6,155 bases of DNA from Flavobacteriaceae bacterium UBA3440. GTDB lineage: Bacteria > Bacteroidota > Bacteroidia > Flavobacteriales > Flavobacteriaceae. Positions 1 through 6,155 of this stretch are shown here, piece by piece. The stretch spans positions 1-6,155 of the forward strand of contig DFSJ01000058.1 of assembly GCA_002378585.1 (NCBI GenBank), read 5' to 3'. Position 1 is the stretch's first letter. The number at the start of each line of letters is the position of its first letter. A model generated the notes under the pieces. The model saw nothing but the letters and a program-made list of their open reading frames with translations, did no database searches and was not told the origin of the DNA. A program made the translations under genes and the position numbers.

Positions 1-1
1 A

Positions 2-1573
2 TTATTCAACAAGCCGGACAGTGCCCTCCCAATCTGGATCTGCGCTTGCCATCCAACTACGGGTCTTTTGATCTAAGGCCACTGCGTGAACCCTGCCGAA
101 ATAGGCTTTTTGATCAGTAAATTCTGGGGTTTTCCATAATTGGTCTCCAGATCCTAAACGAGTGAAAAGGCCGTCGTGGTTTTCTATCTGCCAGCGATTA
201 CCGTTTGGGTATACTCTGGGAAGGGCCAAAGATTCATTTAAGGAGTATCCTTGATCGACATATCGGCTGATTACCTGGGCAACGGCGATGACAATTTTAT
301 TGCCTCCAGCAGCTCCAAGCGCCAAGTGTATCTCCCCATCTTTTTCTACAAGAGTAGGGGATATATGTGATTGGGCGCGATCTCCGGGTTTATAATCTCC
401 GAGATAACCACCCAATGTTACGGCATATAAAAATCCTAGCTTAGGAGTAACGACTCTAGATCCTAGATTGGGCCCTAGAGTCTGAGTGAGCGATACTACG
501 TTGCCCCATTTATCGGCGGTGGTTAGGTGAGTTGTGTGGCCTTGGGCAGCTGAGGATTCACCTGTGTTGTTTTCGGGTAATTTACTGGGTGCTAGTTGTT
601 TTCCTTTTTGCGCCCAAAAAGCTGCTTTTTCTTTGGATAGTATTGAGGCTAGTGAATCAGGGATTTGTTGAAAGGCTCGGTGTTGGTAGCCAATTTCAGA
701 AGCGTGTCCTAATTGATTAGTCCATTCTGTGTTATTTGTGGGTGGTGTAAAATGGTCGGCGATCTGGAGTATTTGAAGGGTTATCGCCCCATAGGAAGGA
801 AGGTAAAGACTTTTAATTGTATGCCCCCTAAATGTCCCTTCCAATACTTTCAAATCCAAAGCTTGGTAGTTTTTAAGGTCTTGATAGCTGAGTATATGAT
901 TGTTTTTTTTCATGTCCTTAGCGATGGTCCGTGCCATTTTTCCCGTGTAGAATCCATCTGCCCCCCGCCTAGCAATAACCTCTAGAGTTCGGGCTAAATC
1001 TTTTTGTACTACCCTTGATCCTGCTGTATAAGTCTGGTTATTTGGGGTTAAAAAATTTTGTTTTGTACCAGGGTATTTTTCGATTGAACTTTTAGCAGCA
1101 GCTTGTCTTGCAGCCTCTCCGGGTAAGATCTCATAACCATTTTTTGCATAGTTGATCGCTGGCTCTAAAAGCGTTTTCCATGGCAGTACGCCGTTTCCAG
1201 CGTGGAGCTTTTCAAGACCACGTACAACACCAGGTATCCCTATGGTTTCATAGCCTTCTGAATATTTTTCTTGGGTGCTTTTATAATTTGACGGCACCTC
1301 GGTGGAGGCGTCAATGCCTCGAGTTAAACCCTCAGAGGTTTGGTAAATAGCTTGCAGTCTACCACCCAATCCGCTCATACTGGGTTCGACTACAGCCAAG
1401 GCAAATGCAGCAGCTACAGCAGCGTCATAGGCATTACCGCCCTGTTGGTACATAAGCGCACCTGCATCTGTAGCCAATGGATGCGCCGCTGATACAGCAT
1501 TGTTGGCATATTTTTGCCCAAAACCCTGGAAGGCAATAAGTAAGAAAAGCAGTTTTAACGCGTAGTTTTTCAT
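2..1573 (-). CDS. Exported gamma-glutamyltransferase-superfamily Ntn-hydrolase (GGT-like, substrate unknown)
   Basis: Complete 523-residue protein, ATG start at 1573 and TAA at 2-4. Residues 1-19 form a signal peptide (K2, hydrophobic core 5-15, likely cleavage before Gln20), so it should act in the periplasm or be secreted. GGT family proteins self-cleave before a Thr that then acts as N-terminal nucleophile. Here the matching motif TTHLTTADKWGN begins at Thr347, predicting a large subunit of about 327 residues and a small one of about 177. Other family landmarks are VEPSMSGLGG (62-71), SHISPT (402-407) and GAAGG (420-424). Residues that bind the gamma-glutamyl alpha-carboxyl and alpha-amino groups in E. 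coli GGT look replaced: Arg114 by Ser90, Asn411 by Gly367, Asp433 by Gly, and the first Ser-Ser of SSMSPT by Ser-His. It may therefore be a GGT-like amidase or acylase rather than a true transpeptidase. It starts 12 bases after the DUF819 gene, which suggests an operon. There is no Shine-Dalgarno sequence. Family call sure; substrate unknown. Confidence 0.93.
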   Translation of the reverse strand: MKNYALKLLFLLIAFQGFGQKYANNAVSAAHPLATDAGALMYQQGGNAYDAAVAAAFALAVVEPSMSGLGGRLQAIYQTSEGLTRGIDASTEVPSNYKSTQEKYSEGYETIGIPGVVRGLEKLHAGNGVLPWKTLLEPAINYAKNGYEILPGEAARQAAAKSSIEKYPGTKQNFLTPNNQTYTAGSRVVQKDLARTLEVIARRGADGFYTGKMARTIAKDMKKNNHILSYQDLKNYQALDLKVLEGTFRGHTIKSLYLPSYGAITLQILQIADHFTPPTNNTEWTNQLGHASEIGYQHRAFQQIPDSLASILSKEKAAFWAQKGKQLAPSKLPENNTGESSAAQGHTTHLTTADKWGNVVSLTQTLGPNLGSRVVTPKLGFLYAVTLGGYLGDYKPGDRAQSHISPTLVEKDGEIHLALGAAGGNKIVIAVAQVISRYVDQGYSLNESLALPRVYPNGNRWQIENHDGLFTRLGSGDQLWKTPEFTDQKAYFGRVHAVALDQKTRSWMASADPDWEGTVRLVE

Positions 1574-1585
1574 AAAGCAAGGAGT

Positions 1586-2746
1586 TTATATAGTGACAAA
1601 AAGTTGCTGAATCCAGTATATGGTCCATAAGCCCCATAGGGTTCCAGTGGCCATGCTGAGTATGGAGAGCAATACAGCGTGAGGCATTAATTTTTGATCG
1701 TAAGCGGCGGTTACCGCTGGGGCGGTGGATATTCCGCCTAGATTGGCCATGCTGGTAATAGCCAACCACGCACTAGGCACTCTAAATAGATAGGTATGTA
1801 GACCGATCCATAATGCGTGAAATACAAACCAGACTAGCACTACGGAGATTAAAGACAGAGGGATGTTCCAATGCGAAAAATCCAGTTTAAACCCTAAAAA
1901 GATCATAACCAGAATGATCAACCAACCCGCCCATCGGAGACTATTGGCCGAGTTCCATTTGGGTATTAATGCGCTGATCAGCACCCCTAAAACACTGGTG
2001 CACAGGATCATGGTCAAAAAGGACCAAGGTAGCCAATACGATAGGATTGAATATCCTATAATGACTAGGAGTTCTATGGACCACCAACTTCCTTTTTTTT
2101 CATCGGCATTTAATTCGGTGTTTTTTTCTTTCTGTATACCCCATTTGGTATCTATATGATCCGACTTTTTGATCCATTGAAACATAAGGATTGTCCATAT
2201 GTTGACTGCTATATTGTCGATCAACAATACAGACAGGAATAGTGGATCTGGAGTATCGATAATTTCTTTTAAAACTACCTGTGAGGTTGAACCCCCTATC
2301 CAACTGCCCACGATAGGCACTAATCCTTTCCACAAATCAGTACTCTGCCAATCCAGGTAAATCTCCACAAAGAATAACTTGGCGACTCCTATAATTAAAA
2401 CAGGCAATGAAGCAATGATGAACGACCCGGATAAAAACAACAAGATGGGTTTGGGCCAAACACTTTTGAGTGAGCGAATATTTAGTCCAGCCATGACGCT
2501 GAAAACAGCCGCTGGAATCAAAAATGATTTACTAAACCAACTCAGTGAGGGTATTATTGATTCAAAGGGGATAACAAAACGTCCAAAGGCAGGGATCAAA
2601 TAGGCAAATAGTATGGGAGGCAACCAATCGGTAAACTTGATCAACCATCGGTTTTGAGTTTTTTGAAGGTGATGCACTAACCATAAAGTGCTCATTATAA
2701 GCACTAAAGCTGAAACCCATACCTGTATTTGATTTTCTATTCCCAA
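1586..2746 (-). CDS. DUF819-family multi-pass inner-membrane protein, putative transporter
   Basis: A 386-residue, strongly hydrophobic protein with roughly ten to twelve membrane segments. I recognise DUF819 from two paired motifs: GSWIGGSTSQVV near residues 147-158, followed by LLIDNIAVNIW at 174-184, and SMANLGGISTAPAVTAAY at 332-349. The Gly-Gly motif recurs in the first and second halves, separated by a polar loop at about 192-221, which hints at an internally duplicated transporter fold. The family has no firmly established substrate that I know of. The chosen start is TTG at 2746, the only usual start codon between the upstream in-frame TAG (2762-2764) and the first membrane segment (about residues 9-26). 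GTG at residue 15 or ATG at residue 18 would cut into that segment. No Shine-Dalgarno sequence is visible. The tight 12-base spacing to the GGT-like gene suggests co-transcription and perhaps uptake of that enzyme's product (inference). Confidence 0.88.
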   Translation of the reverse strand: MGIENQIQVWVSALVLIMSTLWLVHHLQKTQNRWLIKFTDWLPPILFAYLIPAFGRFVIPFESIIPSLSWFSKSFLIPAAVFSVMAGLNIRSLKSVWPKPILLFLSGSFIIASLPVLIIGVAKLFFVEIYLDWQSTDLWKGLVPIVGSWIGGSTSQVVLKEIIDTPDPLFLSVLLIDNIAVNIWTILMFQWIKKSDHIDTKWGIQKEKNTELNADEKKGSWWSIELLVIIGYSILSYWLPWSFLTMILCTSVLGVLISALIPKWNSANSLRWAGWLIILVMIFLGFKLDFSHWNIPLSLISVVLVWFVFHALWIGLHTYLFRVPSAWLAITSMANLGGISTAPAVTAAYDQKLMPHAVLLSILSMATGTLWGLWTIYWIQQLFVTI

Positions 2747-2892
2747 GCCGGATAACTTGTTCTATGAAGTGGTTTAACTAAAGATAGCTCATTAACCGTT
2801 ACGTTGACTACAAAATAGTCTGTACACACTTTACCACAGTGGCTCTATGTAGTTACTCAGCAATCTATTTGGCTATCATATAGGGGAACAGT
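2747..2892 (-). promoter_or_regulatory. Dyad-rich spacer upstream of the DUF819/GGT-like operon
   Basis: This 146-base spacer holds no gene, but has three neighbouring dyads: GACTA-CAAAA-TAGTC at 2806-2820, AGTCTGTACACACT at 2817-2830 (12 of 14 positions symmetric, centred on TGTACA), and CCACAGTGG at 2834-2842. None is followed by a T run in the minus direction, so they do not look like a terminator for the upstream gene and could be operator sites. On the minus strand, TATCTTTA (2786-2779) and TATTTTG (2817-2811) resemble the Bacteroidota -7 element TAnnTTTG. A TTG lies about 24 bases before the first, slightly wider than the usual spacing. The promoter call is tentative. Confidence 0.3.
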
Positions 2893-3972
2893 TTAATTAC
2901 AGGTGGCGGAGATGTATTGGTTTTTTAGTTTAAATGACTTGCCATATAATACACTATTCAAATTACTCGTATTCCCGTAGTTTTTGATATTAAATAAACA
3001 AGAGAAATTTAATTGGTCACCCTCCTCAATTTGGTGGAAATCAGCTTTTGGATAGGGCGCTAGCGCACAGTTTATCGGTTTGCGTGAAGTTTGCCCAAAG
3101 GCAATTTTTTCTAATTCCTTTTTAACAGTAGGTTCTTTCAGATCAAGTTTTTTAAATTGATCTGATTCGTAGTTAATATCCCTAGTGATGATGGAAGATT
3201 CTTTTTGAATACCTGTTTCTTCAAAACTAAACTCATGTCTGATCACAGAGGAAGAGGTCGCTAATTTGACAAAGTTTTTATCAGTTAAAAAATCTTCCTT
3301 GTACTTGGGTAGTTTCTGATTTTCACTGTCAGAAATTAGAAACTCATCGATGACCCTTTTTTCTAAATCATACCATATTTCCATAGTCTCTAATTCATAC
3401 CCCTCCATGATTGTTCCCTGAGCATTGGCAGACTTGGTGTACAAAACTGAATTGCTGATTCTAAGATGAAATCCATTTTTTTCTCGAAACAAAGGGATTT
3501 GAATGGCGTTGTTTAAAACCCATTCGCCTTGATACTTGTAGCTAGGAAAATTGCAATCAGTCGGGAGGTCTTGAAGTTTGGTGTAAAAATTTAGCACCTC
3601 GTCCTCTTTGAATAAGTTTTTAAATGAATCCTTCATGGAATGAATTTCATGTTCCGTATCATTTTTTTGAAAAGCTAACAATAAAATGAGGCTGGTGATT
3701 ATTATGCTGCTGATTAAAGCGGTACCCTTTAAAATTCTTCTAAAGTTTTTGAGCTTTACTAATTGATGGGCCGAATTAACAGCTCTTTCAAGTTCACCAT
3801 GTGAAGCTGTGTTGTGGATCAGTCTGGAAAACTGTGAATTACTGTAGTTAAGCTCAGAGGCAATCGTTGCATTTGTGGCTTTTTTAAACTGAAAATTTTC
3901 AAAACTCCCATATATTCTAGAGAGTTCTGATACAAACGTATGGTAGAGTTGGTTGCTTTCTTCGTTGGTCAT
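2893..3972 (-). CDS. Single-pass membrane protein with HTH-like N-terminus and extracytoplasmic domain; putative tethered regulator
   Basis: I do not recognise a named family over the full 359 residues. The start is ATG at 3972, with no Shine-Dalgarno sequence. Residues 1-80 are polar, basic and probably cytoplasmic. Residues 33-52 have the pattern of a helix-turn-helix: TIASEL, a turn at NYS, then SQFSRLI as possible recognition helix, followed by a charged linker KLKNFRRILKG. One membrane segment spans about residues 84-101 (ALISSIIITSLILLLAF core), and the positive residues before it place the N-terminus inside. The rest, about 102-359, would lie in the periplasm. It has four cysteines (140, 302, 325, 358), an even number that could form two disulfides, and many aromatic and beta-prone stretches. 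The shape resembles ToxR/CadC-type membrane-anchored regulators, although I see no homology to them. It is divergent from the SusC-type receptor and upstream of the DUF819/GGT-like genes, so regulation of either is plausible. DNA binding is inferred from the motif only. Confidence 0.8.
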   Translation of the reverse strand: MTNEESNQLYHTFVSELSRIYGSFENFQFKKATNATIASELNYSNSQFSRLIHNTASHGELERAVNSAHQLVKLKNFRRILKGTALISSIIITSLILLLAFQKNDTEHEIHSMKDSFKNLFKEDEVLNFYTKLQDLPTDCNFPSYKYQGEWVLNNAIQIPLFREKNGFHLRISNSVLYTKSANAQGTIMEGYELETMEIWYDLEKRVIDEFLISDSENQKLPKYKEDFLTDKNFVKLATSSSVIRHEFSFEETGIQKESSIITRDINYESDQFKKLDLKEPTVKKELEKIAFGQTSRKPINCALAPYPKADFHQIEEGDQLNFSCLFNIKNYGNTSNLNSVLYGKSFKLKNQYISATCN

Positions 3973-4113
3973 TGTTGGAACTATTTACCCTAATTTAGGC
4001 TATTTTTCTGATATTTTACTTTTCTTAAATTTCGTTAAAATTTGCTGAAAATCGATAAATCATCAAAAATCAATCTGGTTTATTTAAATTAACGTAAAAT
4101 CTAACCAAACATT
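3973..4113. promoter_or_regulatory. Divergent AT-rich intergenic region between the tethered regulator and the SusC-type receptor
   Basis: This 141-base region must supply initiation signals for both divergent genes. It is strongly AT-rich and holds no gene. TAAAATTTG at 4036-4044 is one base longer than the Bacteroidota -7 consensus TAnnTTTG and lies about 70 bases before the receptor ATG, but no convincing upstream TTG is seen. AAATTT occurs at 4027-4032 and 4038-4043, 11 bases apart. CGTTAA followed by ATTT-rich sequence occurs on the plus strand at 4033-4043 and inverted as AAATTAACG at 4086-4094. These may be protein-binding sites, but AT-rich DNA produces such matches easily. Confidence 0.35.
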
Positions 4114-6155
4114 ATGAGAAAATTCATTTTACACTTTTTATTGCTTTTTTCTGTGGCTACGTTTGCCCAGAAAAGTATCAAAGGTAAGGTCACCGATGAA
4201 TCAGGTATTCCACTACCTGGAGCTTCTGTACTTATCGAGGGAACAACTACGGGTACCACCACTGATTTTGATGGTGTCTTTACCTTAGATGTTCGACAGG
4301 GTCAAACCATTGTGGTTAGTTACATAGGGTACCGAAAAATGACCCGACAGGTAGACAGCCAGGACACCTATGATTTTACATTAACCACGGACAATGCGCT
4401 GGATGAAGTGGTTGTTTCTGCGCTTGGCTTTAAAGAAAACAGAGATAAAATAGCCTCCACGTACTCTAAAATGCAAGCCAATGATGTGGTTCGTTCTGGA
4501 GAGCCTACCTTGATTAACGGATTGGCAGGTAAAGCATCAGGGATTACCATATCAGCCACCAGTGCTGACCCAGGGGCAGGTTCCAACATTCAGATAAGGG
4601 GAGCGAGTTCGATTATCGGTCAAACACAACCTTTGATCATTATTGACGGGGTGCCTACGAATAACGATAATTTTGAAGGCTTTGGATCAGGAGCTGACGG
4701 TGGGATTTCACAACAATCCAGGTTAAATGACATCAACCCAAACGATATTGAGTCCATTCAAATATTTAAAGGAGCCTCTGCAGGAGCTATATATGGTTCT
4801 AAGGCTTTGGGGGGTGTTATCGTAATCACTACTAAGCGTGGTGCAGAAGGCAAAATGAGGGCCTCCTACAATACTTCAATATCCTATGACTTAATCAATG
4901 TACGTCACCCTATGCAAAAAAGCTACGGTCAAGGGGCCAATGGAAAGTATAGTCCAACAGCCACAAACTCATGGGGAGACTTTATAGAGGCTCGTAGTGG
5001 GGAAGCGGATGCTGTCAATACTTCTGGGGAATATTTTCTAGCCAACACAGGAGTGGCGTACTACCCCATTACCAAGAAAAACAGTATGGAGGTCTACACC
5101 GATCGAAACTTTGATTTGGTCTTTACCACAGGATCGACACAAACTCACCAATTCAACCTTTCCGGGGGAAATAACAAGGGTACATACTATATGAGTATGA
5201 ACAAAGTGAACCAAAATGGAATTATGCGTAATTCGAACTACAATAAATCCTCATTCACTTTAGCTACCACCTATAATTTTGCGGACTGGTTAAAGAATAA
5301 TTCTAAGGTTATTTATTCAACCAACTACTCTAACAGAATTCAACAAGGGTCTAATACGGCAGGTATTTACTTAGGTCTTTTGAGAACACCACCTGATTTT
5401 GATATCAGTGGGTACAAGGGTACGTACTTCGACAAAAATGGAAACCCGATAGAGGATAGACATAGAAGTTACCGACGTTATTTAGGGAATTCAAGTTCAG
5501 CGACGTACAACAACCCACTTTGGACGCTGTACGAGCAAACGAGTGATACAGATGTAAATCGCGTGGTAGCATCTACAGAATTTACAGCAACTTTAAAGCC
5601 TTGGTGGAATGCGGTATTGCGTTCTGGTTTAGATCAATACACGGATGATCGCGTTTATTTTTTCCCCATGTTTTCCTCAGATGGAGCCACCAACGGAAGA
5701 TACCAAAACGAAACGTTTAACGTAACCGAGGTCAATACAGAGCTTATTTCTTCCATGCAGTTTTCTTGGGACAATCTGGATTTGAACTTGATTTCTGGTT
5801 TTGCGATGAATGATTCTCAACGCAAACAAACATATTTAGAAGCCGTTGACTTCTTATACAATGCACGCCTTCAAAACCCTGCAGTTGCCGCCACTAAGAA
5901 CTATGAAGAAAGAAATAGATTGTTTAGAACGGTACGCGGATATGTTCAGTCTCAATTCCAGTACAAGGATTATTTAAACATGAATTTAGGGGCCACCTAC
6001 GAAGATGCTTCTTCAAGCTCCAAGAGTTTTATTTACCCAAGTGCAGAATTAGGATTTAACTGGGGTGGTTTAGTTAAAGAGGACATGACCAAAGGGCTTT
6101 CTTTTGGTAAGTTAAGATTGGCCTACGGGGAGGTTGGACTTCCTCCTGGAGCACA
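4114..6155 (+). CDS. SusC/RagA-family TonB-dependent outer-membrane receptor, N-terminal part (runs off the window)
   Basis: This frame is open from ATG 4114 to the window edge, giving 680 codons of a protein that is usually about 1000 residues. Residues 1-18 are a signal peptide ending FA before Gln19. Residues 22-92 form the carboxypeptidase-regulatory-like domain typical of Bacteroidota receptors, with GKVTDESGIPLPGASV and TTTDFDGVF. DEVVVSALGF (97-106) is the usual segment just before the plug and probably contains the TonB box. The plug follows to about residue 243, with IQIRGASS (159-166), PLIIIDGVP (173-181), and AGAIYGSKALGGV then ITTKRG (223-243). The remainder is the beginning of the beta-barrel. 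SusC proteins normally pair with a SusD lipoprotein encoded immediately downstream, which would lie beyond this window. They import oligosaccharides, peptides or other large ligands with TonB energy; the ligand cannot be told from this part. There is no Shine-Dalgarno sequence, only an A-rich leader. Confidence 0.96.
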   Translation, partial: MRKFILHFLLLFSVATFAQKSIKGKVTDESGIPLPGASVLIEGTTTGTTTDFDGVFTLDVRQGQTIVVSYIGYRKMTRQVDSQDTYDFTLTTDNALDEVVVSALGFKENRDKIASTYSKMQANDVVRSGEPTLINGLAGKASGITISATSADPGAGSNIQIRGASSIIGQTQPLIIIDGVPTNNDNFEGFGSGADGGISQQSRLNDINPNDIESIQIFKGASAGAIYGSKALGGVIVITTKRGAEGKMRASYNTSISYDLINVRHPMQKSYGQGANGKYSPTATNSWGDFIEARSGEADAVNTSGEYFLANTGVAYYPITKKNSMEVYTDRNFDLVFTTGSTQTHQFNLSGGNNKGTYYMSMNKVNQNGIMRNSNYNKSSFTLATTYNFADWLKNNSKVIYSTNYSNRIQQGSNTAGIYLGLLRTPPDFDISGYKGTYFDKNGNPIEDRHRSYRRYLGNSSSATYNNPLWTLYEQTSDTDVNRVVASTEFTATLKPWWNAVLRSGLDQYTDDRVYFFPMFSSDGATNGRYQNETFNVTEVNTELISSMQFSWDNLDLNLISGFAMNDSQRKQTYLEAVDFLYNARLQNPAVAATKNYEERNRLFRTVRGYVQSQFQYKDYLNMNLGATYEDASSSSKSFIYPSAELGFNWGGLVKEDMTKGLSFGKLRLAYGEVGLPPGA

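Noticed and set aside
532..985. Two plus-strand open frames (532-720 and 713-985)
   Set aside because: They lie opposite the well-supported GGT-like gene, have no recognisable motif, and look like chance openings on the antisense strand.
1434..1769. Minus-strand open frame bridging the DUF819 and GGT-like genes
   Set aside because: It is out of frame with both genes, whose own translations show conserved family motifs through this stretch.
1863..2603. Open frames at 1863-2159 (+), 2100-2333 (-) and 2379-2603 (+)
   Set aside because: All fall within the DUF819 coding region in other frames and encode no recognisable protein.
2806..2820. Intrinsic terminator for the tethered-regulator gene
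   Set aside because: The stem is only five AT-containing base pairs and no T run follows in the minus direction, so an operator-like dyad is a better reading.
2747..2892. Small gene in the spacer
   Set aside because: Only frames of a few codons occur (for example five codons from ATG 2764 on the plus strand), with no initiation signal.
2893..3972. FecR-type anti-sigma factor
   Set aside because: The size, single membrane helix and position next to a SusC gene fit loosely, but the FecR sequence landmarks are not visible, no sigma factor gene is adjacent, and the N-terminus looks like an HTH.
4368..4589. Minus-strand open frame inside the receptor gene
   Set aside because: It is antisense to the conserved plug domain of the SusC-type receptor and has no independent support.

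Overview
The window looks like chromosomal DNA from a member of the Bacteroidota, most likely a flavobacterium. The reasons are a SusC/RagA-type TonB-dependent receptor with an N-terminal carboxypeptidase-regulatory-like domain, start codons without a Shine-Dalgarno sequence, AT-rich spacers, and secretory signal peptides ending just before a Gln. No RNA gene, CRISPR array, insertion sequence or phage-like gene was seen.

Layout. Three genes lie on the minus strand and one on the plus strand. Read in the direction of transcription from the divergent spacer at 3973-4113, the minus strand carries: (i) a 359-residue single-pass membrane protein with a helix-turn-helix-like N-terminus and an extracytoplasmic C-terminal domain, 3972-2893; (ii) after a 146-base spacer containing several dyads, a DUF819-family multi-pass membrane protein, 2746-1586; (iii) 12 bases later, an exported gamma-glutamyltransferase-superfamily Ntn-hydrolase, 1573-2. 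The plus strand carries the first two thirds of a SusC/RagA-type outer-membrane receptor from 4114 to the window edge.

How they may work together (inference). The receptor would bring a ligand across the outer membrane. The exported hydrolase would cleave an amide or peptide bond in the periplasm. The DUF819 protein could carry the product across the inner membrane. The membrane-tethered HTH-like protein lies between the two transcription units and could sense a periplasmic signal and control one or both. The hydrolase keeps the autoprocessing/nucleophile Thr motif but appears to have lost the residues that classical GGT uses to hold the gamma-glutamyl group, so its substrate is probably not glutathione. 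The substrate cannot be read from the sequence. No complete new system is proved here. The most notable points are this locus architecture, the tethered regulator and the altered hydrolase active site.
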